64,000 bases of DNA. Source: Seriola aureovittata (Eukaryota; Chordata; Actinopteri; Carangiformes; Carangidae). The position numbers and the translations under genes are program-made. Under the pieces are notes generated by a model that was not told the DNA's origin, ran no database searches, and was given only the letters and a program-made list of their open reading frames with translations. Positions 38,894 to 50,334 of the stretch are shown here, piece after piece. How positions within the stretch are numbered: the first letter of the stretch is position 1; each line of letters opens with the position of its first letter. The stretch is taken from positions 6,980,694 to 7,044,693 of the forward strand of contig NC_079369.1 of the NCBI RefSeq assembly GCF_021018895.1, read 5' to 3'.

Positions 38894-41800
38894 TCAGACC
38901 CCTCTGTCCTTGGTTGACCACTCCCTCTTCACACCCATTGGCCTCTGCAACCAGAGCTGACAAGCTGATTGGCTGCAGGGGGAATTCTGAGGCATAGGAC
39001 TATTTAATTATGCTAATCCAAGACACTGATAAGGAGACGTTTTAAAAAATTCAAAACCTCTGGAAACACATGCACACACTGAGGCAGTGTGGTTTAGAGA
39101 GAGAGAGGGCCTCTGTGAGAAATACGTGAGAATATTGTGTCAGAGTAAGCAGAGAGAGGAATGCAGGACACAGAGAGAGAGAACAGTATAAATCTCCATC
39201 TATGCATAAGCTTCCCTTTTTTCCTCATTTTGAAATACTCAGTAGTAATTTAAATATCACATTTTAAATCTAAAAATTCTCTGGATGCTGGGCTTTTCCT
39301 CCCCCCACTCAGAGCTCAGTTCCTCCTCTGTTGCTGGTACGCTGCTGGCCTTTCCCCTCTCTTGTTGCTAACTGATGTCTGTGGGCGGATAACACTGCTT
39401 CACTGATGCACAACTCATGAAACACCACTCATTTTCCCCCCTTTCTTTCTCTTCTTTTTCATCTGTGCCTAAAACTATTTCAGCACCAGATAATTCTTGA
39501 TGTGCACAAACATGTCATCACTGCCTGCTGTTTTTTTTTTTTTTTTATCTTGAAGAGCTGCACCCAGTAGACTGTTAACACTGCTTCTTCTAACAAACTG
39601 ATTCTAAACTCATTTACTTTTAGGATCAACGACCCTGCACTAGCTTTTATTGTCCTTTACTGTGGGATTCATCCCAGAACTGTTCAAAGCAGTGTTAAAC
39701 CTACACAATATGCTGTGAATCTTATAGTCTGAATCTATCAGTAATCTTTTTTTCTTCATGACTTTTTGTGTGGATCATGTAGATAAAACAGTTTAGTTTA
39801 TAATCTCCTCGTATAAATGCTGGTAACCTCCTGTGTCCCACAAGAGCCGAAGTGCACAACTGCCTCTGCAGTCCAGCAAAAACACAGGATCCATGAGAGC
39901 TCAGCGGTAAAGCTCTGCCTGCCAGAACTCAAGCTGCACTGTGGAGACAACCGACTCCTGCAGGATGCTGAACAGAGGGGGGACAGGCAGCTCTCACCCT
40001 GACTCTCCACATCTTTTTGTTTCATTTCTTACATGCAACCTAAACGTTCAACCATTAGATATCAGTGTATCTCCAGCTGCAGATGGTGAGGCAGGCTACT
40101 CAGCTCAGAGGACAAAGCTAACAGCCTTCTCGCCCACAACAACAGAGTTACAGATGTGCAATTCCTGAGAACTACTAGAGGGTTGGCTTCTCACTCTGTC
40201 AGTTGTCTCTAAAGAAAATTATAAATGTCTGGGTTCAAAACCAACTGCGGAAGAATCAAAGGAGTGAGGAGAGGATGTAAGGATAAACAGGAATGAAGAT
40301 AAAAACTGCAACAAGGGTATTATTCAGTTCTCTGTGCCTGCTTGGTTCTTGTCGTCTAGTTTTGTGCTTGCAAAAATTGTGCTTCAATTAAATACAATCA
40401 TCTTTTAGTTATGTAATTCTGTTAAAAATGCATCATAAATGTAATGTAAAATTAATGTACTGAAATTAAAGAATTAAGAAGTCGTTTGATGTGATTATTA
40501 TGGAAATTCAGGCATCCTTAGAAGCTCATGGTGGGACTGAGAGTTGAACTGCAGAGTTCAAGACATATACATCGAAAGAGAGAAAGTGGGAGAGAGGGAG
40601 AAAGAGGTGGGATGGAGTAACAGAGGAGGGGGATAGTAGAGAGATCGAGTATCTGTGGGAGTATAATTAACTCCATGGTCTGCCTCTCTGCAGGCCTGCG
40701 GCATACAGCTCTGAAATGCTGATTCAGTACACAGATAGACAGAATAGCACGGGAGGGAGAAGGGGGTGAGGAGAGGGATGCAATGAGAGAGAGAGAGGGG
40801 AAAGAGTGGGGTGTTGCAATGAACAGAAAATCTGAAATGAAGCTAAGACAGCTCAGCAGGACGGGTTCTCATAATTCTACATAAAAAGGAGGCAAAGTGT
40901 AAATAATGATATTAGTGAGAATAAAGCTGTTTAAATGAATACAATGTAAGATCAAATAGTTCAGTAAGAATCACTTTGCAGTTACAGTGAGTAGATGGTA
41001 TACTTGAGGCAGGTTATCTGCAGAGTGTGTACTTGACTTTATCAAGTGCTGAGCATTTGCAGATGCTTTAGACAGCAGCATAAAGCCACAGCCTGCATTA
41101 TCAATAGAACAGTGACATCTAGAGGTGGAACTACGGACATGACCTGCAATGAATTTCTACTGCAGAACTGCTGATACATACAGTTTCCTACTTTATTCCT
41201 CTATCTTTGAGACAGAAAAAGAGTACGCTGAAGTCCTCACTGCCTGAGGACGCTGCTCAGTGCAGCACTGCTGCTTGTTTGGGGCAGCTTTTAGCTGTTA
41301 ATGTGTCTGTGTGAATTACTGTTTAAAAAACATTTTTGAAAGAAAAAACAGCTGATAAACCAAGTACGGCCAGGGTGACGGTGTTGAAAAGGGTAGAGTG
41401 CTGACTCAGTGACAGAGGGAGATAGTTACAGTTGAACGTTGACAGTCTGTCACCAGGCTGGGGGCAGAGGCAGCTCACATAATATATAATTCATCAAGAC
41501 GAGTGTCAGGTAAACTGGAGACAAGGACAAAACAATAGAACCAATGGATGGATGAATGGAGGGGAGTTTTGTAAGTACTTGGTGGACTGATCCTTTACGG
41601 GTTTCTTCTTTAGAAAGATGGTCATTGATTGACAGATTTTGTTTATATGCTCAATTTTTATATTTAGGTTCACTTATAGGTGTTTAACATTTCCTAAAAT
41701 CTGATTATATTCATAGCTTCACTGTTTAGACTAATAAAAACATTCTCGAGATGAGCAAAAAAGTAATAGTCAGTGTACTTCTAGGTGCAGGTTCAAAGCA

Positions 41801-42433
41801 GGCTGCTGATAGACGGCTTCGTGTGTTGATACTGAGTATGAGTCATTGTTGCTATTTACACATTTACAGTCTGTTGCTTTCACTATGACACAAGCTAATA
41901 AATTGCATTCTTCAAAATATGGCAGCACATGACAGAACAAATGTTGTTTCCTCTGGTTTGTTGAGCAGGAGAGACTACTGGCACTTTCAAAAAGATCCAG
42001 TCAACATTTTTAAAAATCCCCCACCCTTAAACAACAGGAGCAGTGCTGGTTCTGTAAATATAAAACATTTTACTGAGTCAGAAATTATAGTCAACTGTTA
42101 TTGCTTTTCCGCAGACAGCTCTGAGGACTTACCATTGATCTCATACAATATTTATGAATGAATGTAATCAGGATTAAATAAAATGACACAATAAAAGTAG
42201 CTGCCTTTCAGTCAGGTAATTTTTAACAGTATTTTGACGAAGTGTGAACATGTTTTTAAAAACATCATATAACAGCCTTGCAGAAGTGAACAATCATAGT
42301 CAAGTCCTGGAAAAGTATCCCACATACCATGTAGAACAGGGTTCAATCAAAATAACTAAAGGTCTGACAAGCAGTTGAGGTGTATGCTTAGAGTGAGTTG
42401 GCAGTACTTCCACACAGCAGTTCTTCTTCTCTG

Positions 42434-42616
42434 TCAGCCATGTCCGTTCTCCTGGCCCTGTGCATCTGCGTTGGTTTCAGGTTGATGGTCTTCCATTTGC
42501 AGGAAGCCCCAAGTTTTGAGCAGAGCAAAACGCTGAGCAGGGCGAGTGGAAAAGTAGTCCTTCTGTCTCTGAGAGTAGATCTGGACTGGACGAACGATGT
42601 CTCTGTAGCTCCAGTC
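42434..42616 (-). CDS. mmachc: mmachc exon 5 (terminal)
   Basis: 183 nt, acceptor CATCACCAG. It encodes [33 protein letters not shown] and a short tail ending ENGHG at the TGA 42436-42434. Confidence 0.95.
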   Translation of the reverse strand, partial: DWSYRDIVRPVQIYSQRQKDYFSTRPAQRFALLKTWGFLQMEDHQPETNADAQGQENGHG

Positions 42617-44404
42617 CTGGTGATGCAAATTACACACTGATATGACTTCAGAACCGTTAATTGAACTAAAATCAAGCTGTAAAGAAACTGTGTCTTCAAC
42701 AACTACCTAAATTAAAATGAATATATACAATATTTCTATCTAAGGGCTGTCACATTATTGTTAAATTACCAATAAACACACAAGCTCCACATCCAGGTTA
42801 AAGTACTGTAGGTCTCAACAACAGAATACAAGAGTTATGGGGTGCAGAAAGCGTTTGTAAATCATAATATTAGCTTGAACAACTGAAATGCTTTGAAGAT
42901 TTTAGCAAGACTTCTAACAGAGGGGCTCGATGTAGAAGAAAATAGAAATGAATAAATGATAAATTCCTTAATTAATCAAAAATATCTCACACCCATATTT
43001 TATCTTTTTAGTTCAAATAAATTTCAGACAACTGAAATCTTCACAGAAGTGGTGTCCATGGGACAACAAAACCTCCAACACATGGATAGTCTATCTAAAG
43101 GCCATCTGTCTGGTTGTGTTTGACATGAAATAGTTTAGTATACCTCTGTCAATTTATTGTGTGCCACAGGTGTTATAAGTGACAGTGCTGAAGTGCTGTA
43201 CCTGCCAGTGAAAGTTGAAAGCCTCCAGCAGCTGTATCCTGCCCTCTCTGGTGGGCACACAGTCAGGAGGAACAGGCTGCACCATCTCAGAGCCCACCGT
43301 CACATCTCCAAACACCAACAGAGCTCTGATGGCAAACCAGCCCCCAAACCTCGGGTGCACACACACTCCAAACATTTTCTGTGAGTAAACAGAGGGAGAT
43401 CCACAAAACTCAGGTGAAGAGATGAGAAGGGAAATGCTGCTCCACAAAGTATTGAAATTCATCTAGGCAGCAACCGATCAGATTCCACAAAAAGCATTAC
43501 TTTTTCAGCCCAGGGTTGGTCTGTGACATCAGATTTTTGGTAGTAGAAAGCTGCTCCAGACACGTGAGCTGCAGTCTGTGCCAAGAACTTCGGCTTCCTG
43601 CTCGGCAGCATCTCGTAGTCATACATCACATCCACCTTCTGTCCTGGAAAACACTGCAGGGCAGGGAGTGGAGAGGGAAATATTCAGTCACAATCTGATC
43701 ATGAAAATAGTTGTAGTTACAATCTTTAACTATCTCTAACTAGGTTTGAACAATACAATGATATACATCATGAGAAAAAAAATGCAAGAGAGGATTTTGT
43801 CATGCGTTTAATGCTATAATTACATCTACTGGACCACTGTGGACAATGCTGTAGGACTGCTTTCCGACATTTTATGCATTATTGTATTGTATTCTTATCT
43901 ATACTATATGATTTTTCAATTCAAATTCCGGACAGCTTATATCAGGATGTAGTCAGATAAAAGTCTTGTCTGTCCGTCCCTTTCTCCACACCCTTCACCT
44001 GTGAGACTGCAGAGGTGACACAGTGTTTGACACACTGGTCTATGGGGTCTGAAATGCCATGGCAGCCACTCTCCTTCAGGAAGGGCAGGAAGGCTTGTTC
44101 AAACATGGCAGGAGTGCTGAGTACCACCACAGCAAGGGTGTCATCAGGGAAAGCCAGGCGCAGTGACGGAGGGAGGACCGAGTTATACCAACCAACCTGT
44201 GAAAATGCACAGAAGCACAAATAAACAGCATTTTCAAAGTGAATTGTCTTACACAGTATGAAGCCCTTCTTGCTGTCAAAGCTTCACGCTAGAGAGAAAC
44301 TAGTGCCACGGTACCTTTAGAGGATAGACTTCAAATCCCAACTTTGGTAACCAGCTTTCTAACAGTTCTGTCACACTTTTCACGTTCAGAGTGGTAGCCG
44401 CCAT
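42434..44404 (-). CDS. mmachc: mmachc, cobalamin trafficking protein (cblC), complete, five exons
   Basis: Exons 44404-44315, 44196-43999, 43638-43501, 43378-43202 and 42616-42434 are all phase 0 and give 261 residues. MMACHC binds incoming cobalamin in the cytosol and removes the upper ligand by decyanation or glutathione-dependent dealkylation. Family motifs are clear: [13 protein letters not shown] (about 23-35), [35 protein letters not shown] with His121 (human His122, a cobalamin-contact and patient-variant site), [15 protein letters not shown] with Arg160 (human Arg161), and DCVPTR...LLEAFNFHW. The human protein (282 aa) has a Pro-rich C-terminal extension; here the end (about [10 protein letters not shown] onward) is shorter and unrelated. 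The start codon lies in CAACAATGGCGGC, a good Kozak and YY1-like context. It is head-to-head with ccdc163, start codons 1.05 kb apart. Confidence 0.97.
43202..43378 (-). CDS. mmachc: mmachc exon 4
   Basis: 177 nt, acceptor TACTCACAG, donor GGCAG/GTACAG. It encodes [18 protein letters not shown] through [10 protein letters not shown]. Confidence 0.97.
43501..43638 (-). CDS. mmachc: mmachc exon 3
   Basis: 138 nt, phase 0, using the acceptor CCAGGACAG/AAGGTG; the nearer CAG four bases upstream would break the frame. It encodes [18 protein letters not shown], the [13 protein letters not shown] motif and DQPWAEK. Donor GAAAAA/GTAATG. Confidence 0.93.
43999..44196 (-). CDS. mmachc: mmachc exon 2
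   Basis: 198 nt, acceptor TTTTCACAG, donor TCACAG/GTGAAG. It encodes [16 protein letters not shown] through [17 protein letters not shown]. Confidence 0.97.
44315..44404 (-). CDS. mmachc: mmachc exon 1 (coding part)
   Basis: Thirty codons, [18 protein letters not shown] then [12 protein letters not shown], ending CTAAAG/GTACCG. Confidence 0.95.
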
Positions 44405-44409
44405 TGTTG
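44396..44409 (-). promoter_or_regulatory. YY1-like motif overlapping the mmachc start codon
   Basis: CAACAATGGCGGC on the minus strand is close to the YY1 consensus AANATGGCGGC. YY1 sites commonly sit just downstream of transcription starts, including at initiator codons. Confidence 0.4.
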
Positions 44410-45451
44410 CATGTCAACACAGAGTTTGGTATTATGGGTTATGGTGTTCTTTTGTGTCTCCAGTGTCAGAAATTAAGATAGAGTTAAGCGAAAGTTTTTT
44501 TGCATTAAGTTGTTCTGACAAAATGGATGGCTACATTACGATACACAATACAATGTGTTTCGGAGCAATTCTACTGCAGTATTTTCGGGATTTTGTGACT
44601 AAAGAGGCAAAGAGTAGAATAACCACCTACTACAATACCCAGAATACTCCTGCGGATACGTCATACGCAATCACGTCGCCGTTGTGGGCTCCTGGATTTA
44701 AAAGTGGAGTCGCAAGGTTTTCTGTGAGTAGCTTGATTAGCCAGCTAGCAAATGTAGACGTTTGTCATTAAATACTACATATTTTTCAGCAACGCGTTTT
44801 ACGTTTTAGAGATAAAGCATAAATGATTCAGGATCTTAAAGGCGGTGGTTATTTTTTTCTGCCTACCAAGACAGTAACATGAACGCTAAGAGAAAAGTCG
44901 TCATAAAACTGCTGCTAACTGGAATTAGCTTAGGTTATGCCAACAGTTGCTATCTAACGTTTGCTCGGTCCAGTTATATATGACCTTGAAGTGTTTAGAG
45001 TGCATTTTTCTGTGTCTTCGACATTAAGCAGGTGGGGGTGGGGTCCTGCGCAGCATCACTTCCAGTTTAAATCTGTAGCTGCTCCTGCAAACTGCAGAGA
45101 TATTCCCCACGGGACGAGAAGCTTTTTTAAGCAGACCTATTACACTCCCGGAGAGCCTGCACACAGCTACACTTTCCTGAGTAGCAGCTGATAGCTGATA
45201 AGCAATCAAACGTGCAAATACCCAGGCCTGCTGTAATTTAATCTCCCGGAAAGTGTGAGAGCCCTTGGCTTGGTTGTTACCTCACCAACCAGCCACAAAA
45301 CACGTCTAAAGTTACTGCTCTTTGATGTAACATCACTGACACTGTCTCGCATGACCGTTTACACCGTGAGTCGTGACTTAACCGACTAAAACCGATGAAT
45401 GATGCATTTGCTAACTTCCCTTGATGCATTTCTTTCTAGATACACTCAGAC
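44405..45451. promoter_or_regulatory. Bidirectional promoter region of mmachc and ccdc163
   Basis: 1.05 kb between divergent start codons. It contains the SBS-type motif at 44629-44654, a half-CRE (TACGTCA, about 44658) and ATCACGTCGCC just beyond. The ccdc163 start codon follows a splice acceptor (TTTCTTTCTAG, 45429-45439), so at least one noncoding first exon of ccdc163 must lie in this interval. Human MMACHC and CCDC163 are also divergent neighbours. Confidence 0.7.
44629..44654 (+). promoter_or_regulatory. ZNF143/THAP11 (SBS) binding motif
   Basis: ACTACAATACCCAGAATAC followed by TCCTGCG. The SBS consensus is ACTACAATTCCCAGAATGC with minor variation, so only two core positions differ. 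ZNF143 and THAP11 with HCFC1 bind such sites, often in divergent promoters, and are established regulators of human MMACHC (defects cause cblX-like disease). The site is 225 bp upstream of the mmachc start codon. Confidence 0.7.
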
Positions 45452-45517
45452 ATGAACTGGGACAATCAGCTGAGCTGTATCCTGTCTGAAGCGGATGGCA
45501 GCGTTGCAAAGATGAGG
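45452..45517 (+). CDS. ccdc163: ccdc163 first coding exon
   Basis: 22 codons, phase 0, donor AGG/GTGAGT. The acceptor TTTCTTTCTAG ends at 45439, so a noncoding exon precedes it. Confidence 0.85.
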
Positions 45518-48500
45518 GTGAGTACATTCAACTATCATCCTCCTGAGTTATTGGTCTTGCAGGAAATAAGAGATAATGATATATATTAAAAACACATTAT
45601 GCTTTTAAAGAGTGTGTGCTCCTACTGTGCATTGTGCTTGCGCATTAAACTGTGGTCTTGTGGTCAGTTGTATATTGTTGTTATTGTAGCTATCAATAGA
45701 TGGCAGTAATGCTCCACTAAAAATTTAACATGGTAACTTAGTTATTCAGATACGGAGGCGGCGTACTGATACTGAGTGTGGGAAAACCCTCTCAATCTGA
45801 AAAATGTTTTTGTCCTCAGGAAAGACTGACCTCACCAGGGAAATTCTCTAAAGGAGGCGAAGGTTGGTGACCTGTTTGAGATTAATGAATATGACTAAAA
45901 TGGGAAATTACCTATTTGTGTAAGTGTGTAACATTCTCTCTTTCAGACTTCACAATACAGTTCAGGCCACATTATGACAGAGAGTGGTTTGAACTCATTT
46001 GTTTTGATTTGAGCCTTTTGTGGGCAACCTACCACACATTCCTCTTCCTCTCCAGATTTGTATCCCATGAGGGAGCGGATTCATGATTCGGATTTGGACC
46101 CTCCTGCTCTTCCCCCTCGAGCCCCCCTTCTCCGACAGCCTTCCCCATCTCTCAGTCCTGGTGTGCAGTGGGCAGACCTAACGGCTATCCAATCACAACT
46201 CCAGATACAGAGCCAGGTGTGTGATTATTTGTTTAATGAAGCAGGTGTACAATTATTTGTTTGATCAAGTGCCATAGTGAAAATTCAAGTTGCTGCGTTT
46301 ATGTGATTTATTACAGTGTTGTTAGCAGTGACAGAATTCCACATTTCTGCCTAATGTTTTTACAAGGCAATTGAGTCCCTCACCCAGCACATCCATGACA
46401 TGGAAAGGGAGAGACAGTCACAACAACGTCACATCCAGACGCTACAAGGTAACTGCTGAGCCATGACAACTTATCTCTGTTTATACTGGCTCACATTGTC
46501 CTTATGCAAACACAGCAATACCTGACTCATGTCGGTGTCTACTAGAAGAAAAACGTTCTAATCCAAATCAACTCTGTTTAATGTGGTCACGCCCAAAGTA
46601 TGTTGCCAGATCACATATGAAAAATAAACAGATGCCAGAAACTCTCAAGTTGCTACATGACTTATTTTGGCACAAATAAATCATTAACACATGATTTTTG
46701 ACATGTTTGTACCTTCCAAATTGTATTAAATGCAGCTGATTAAACACTTGAATTTGGAAGTCAGATCCAGTTTCATAATTCGAAGTCTTTCATTTTGAAT
46801 CTCTGACCTGGTAAAAGTCATTCATGTCCACATAGCCACCCATCTTGAATACTGTACCTATTTATTTTTGGATCACTCAGGTATCTTAACTGATCCAAAA
46901 CTCAAAATAAAAAAACGGATATTACCCCTCTTCATGCCTCACTTTGCTACTTCCCTGTTACTGTCACTGTTTAATTTTATCTACCGCTGTTTTCATGAAA
47001 AGCAGTGCATACATTTATGAACTGCTGTTGTTCTACTACTCCACTCCTAACCCAAGCTTGTGTGTGCCTCACTAAAGGAAAAAGCTGGTGACAGTTTTAT
47101 CAGCGGCAGTACTAAAATTATAAAATTCTCTTCCTCCTCCTGCTTGGTTATCTCTGTTTGATAACAGACAATTTAAAACATACTAATTCGTACCTCTCTC
47201 TTTGCAACCTGCATGCAACCTCTAGTTTTAACTTTTGTTCCGCACTATCATTTAAAATGTTTAAAACCGTATTGTGCTTGAAATGCTTTACAGTATGTAT
47301 TAAAAATAACTGAATTGAGTGGTTTAATCACAATAAACAAACAAAACCTTCATGAAGGGGGTAAGCAGGCTATTCCAGCCTTTACTTGGCATTATATGCA
47401 TATTGGGCATGTCATCTGTTTAAATGGCGCAGATGGGCTCATCAGGAGAAGATATTCATTCATAATTAAACTTATTAATAAATTATTTGGATTTGTCCAC
47501 AAGCAGGACTCCTACAGGAGGAAAAAAACCCTTACTCATAGAAATCTCTTCTTTTACAGAGGAGGTTCACCGGCTGCATGAGGCACTGAGGGAGAGTGAA
47601 AGAGCGAGGGACGAATCAAAGAGGGGCCAAAGTCCAGGAGCAGAGAGAAGGATGGAACAGTGGAGGAGAGAGGTGGGACGTGAGCTGAGCAGTCTTCGGG
47701 GACACATCACCAGAGCCACGTCGCTAGGCAACCTGGAGGAAAGGTGCATTAGGCGTGGAGCTGTGGGGCATAACTGCAGACTAAACTGATGATAGGTCCA
47801 GCTCGTGATTGACATGAAAATATGTACATCTCATGCGGAATTAAAAAAGTCTTTGCTACTACAAAGGCTTCTTGGTGACATTTTAATTTGTTGGAAAGAC
47901 CAAGAGAGGAAATGAAACACCAGTTTTGTCACCACTTCTTTCTTTGCCCCCAGTTTCAGCTCAAAGCTTCGCCGAGAGGAACTGGAGCACCTGCGGAGAG
48001 AGGTGGACCAACTGAAAGCACGGCTAAGTGAGTCACATACTCACACACACACACGTACATAATGCCCTTGCATTGATTCTGCGGGACTGCACATGTCATA
48101 AGCGCTGTTGGCCAACAAAGCAAAGGCAGGCACAGTCTTGCTCACAACGTCAGTTCTTTCTTTTCCTTTTGACAGGGAGACAGGAGGAGGACGTGTTCCT
48201 CCAGCAGGCAGAGGCCAGAGAGACCAGGAGACAGTACGAACGCAGCTGCAAGGTATACACACATTGTATCACACAAGTTGTGTTTGCTTGTGTGATGTGT
48301 GTTTTTTTTTGTCTTTCAGATCCTTAACCTTTCCTTTGTGTGCTTTGTTTAGACACTGGAGGAGCTAACAGACAGCTACAGAACTCACAGCACTGATCTG
48401 GCAAAGACTGTTTCTCAGTATTCACACACACAGCAAGAGGTCCGCCAGATCAGGTAAATGTGTGAGTGTGTGCACATATGTGTGTGTCTGAGGTTATGTT

Positions 48501-50025
48501 TCATCTTTCTATGGATTACATATGTTACATTTAATCTCTTACAACAGAACAGTTGTGTCAGAACTGAAGGAGGAGGTCCGGACGCTTGTTCTTCGAGAAC
48601 GTGCACCAACACCTTCACTGTCAGCACACACATCAGGCAGGTCTCTCTCCCAATTAAGCTCTCAAACACACACACAGCGTAATAAAACTATTTAACAACA
48701 TTTTTCTTTCTGAATCAGGGGCATTACCACTCGCACTCCCACATGGTCACAGTAGAAGTGTCAGAGTTGACAGAGTTGTGGAGCCAGACTCAGACTCAGA
48801 AGAGTTTAGTCCAACACCCAGCCTGGCCGAGGTCAGCTCAGATGATCTGTCATGGCTGGATGACAAAGAGCCCGGTAAGGATGAATGAAAAAGGCGCCAA
48901 AGCATGGTTGCCTTGTGCAAGATCAGCTATTAAAGTACAGCACGCTGAGTCATATTCACCAAATGCTTCTATTATATAATTTTCACAAGCCTTCTGTCCA
49001 CCTACATGCACAGCAACAGAAACGTGTTGTGACAATTGGATCACACGCTCCATCCAACAGAAAACGTTACATAGGGCACCAGATCGGTACACACCGATGA
49101 TGGTTTTAGCAAGATGGGACATGCAGTTCCCCCTCCTGTCCCTCCCCCACACATCTGGTTCAACCATTGCTCTGATTAATCTCAGCAGATATGACTCACT
49201 GTGGAGAGTACTAGTCTGTGTTTACCATTTGACTATAAAGTTAGATAAAGTTAAATTAATAGGTTGACATTTTGGGAAATATATTTATTCGCTTTATTAG
49301 ATTTAGATTAGAAGAATCTATGAATGTCTCTGCTGGTTCCCTTGTAATTTCATGTTTACTACAGGGCATCACTGCTCCCAGCCACCAAGTAGTACTGTAA
49401 ATAGTCCCCATAAAACTGACCCGAGTGTGTAGAAAAAGTGTAAAAAGTCACTTTAGTTTTTGTACGGATCTCACAAACCAACAAACATGTTGCAAACTGA
49501 GCTTTAGAGGTGAGTGTACTTGTTACTTTTGAACATATCCAGGCTAGCTGTTTTCCCCTGTTGTCAGTCTTTCAATTAAATTTTATTTGTCTAGCGCCAA
49601 ATGTTGTTAATGTTGTACTATTCCTTTGAACATATCACAAGAGATGATATATTTAAATCTCGAGAAGAAGTGTAGAAAGACAAGAAGAGAAAAAAGTGGA
49701 CTCTGGAGATGTATAGCACCATTGTGAATAAGTTTGTAGTCCTACTGTGTTCCTCCGCCTGCAGATAAATCAGTAAAGTTCTAATTTCCTCTCCACCAGG
49801 CTGTGCAAAGCCAGTTGTTTCTTGCAAAATTTTGTACTGTGTGTGTGCATGTTCGTGCGTGAGTGTGCAAGCGCATGCACTGCTCAACTTACTGACTTAC
49901 TGTAACAGAAGGTTGATGTTCCCGGAAGAGATTACGATCTCTGGTCTAAATGTTTCCCAGAGTGATTTTGGGCCCGTGAAGCTAGGCTAATTTAACATGC
50001 ACACACACACACGAACATGCGCGCG

Positions 50026-50066
<41 letters not shown>

Positions 50067-50299
50067 ATACTGGTACACAGTTGTTATGGGAAAACATTTG
50101 AATGTCTTCCAACCTAATCCCACGGTGTAATACAGCAAAGAGGCACTTAGTCACTCACACACAAGTTAACTGCTCTTCCTCTGCTCTTTACCTCTGACAG
50201 CTCTGCATCAGAAGCCACGGGTGCATCTGAGTGTTCAGTCCAGACGGAGCAACTTTGCTGGTCCAGGATCTGATCTAGAGGATGGCCATGATGATGGCC

Positions 50300-50334
<35 letters not shown>

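Larger units (their letters stand above)
48875..50200 (+). other. ccdc163: ccdc163 intron 10 (1.3 kb)
   Basis: Holds a percomorph-type repeat relic (49250-49575) and an alternating (GC)8(CA)n tract (50019-50064). No other feature was recognised. Confidence 0.7.

Noticed and set aside
43942..44220. Open frame starting MCFCAFSQ at mmachc exon 2
   Set aside because: The upstream codons are intron sequence read through the acceptor; the real N-terminus is in exon 1 (44404-44315).
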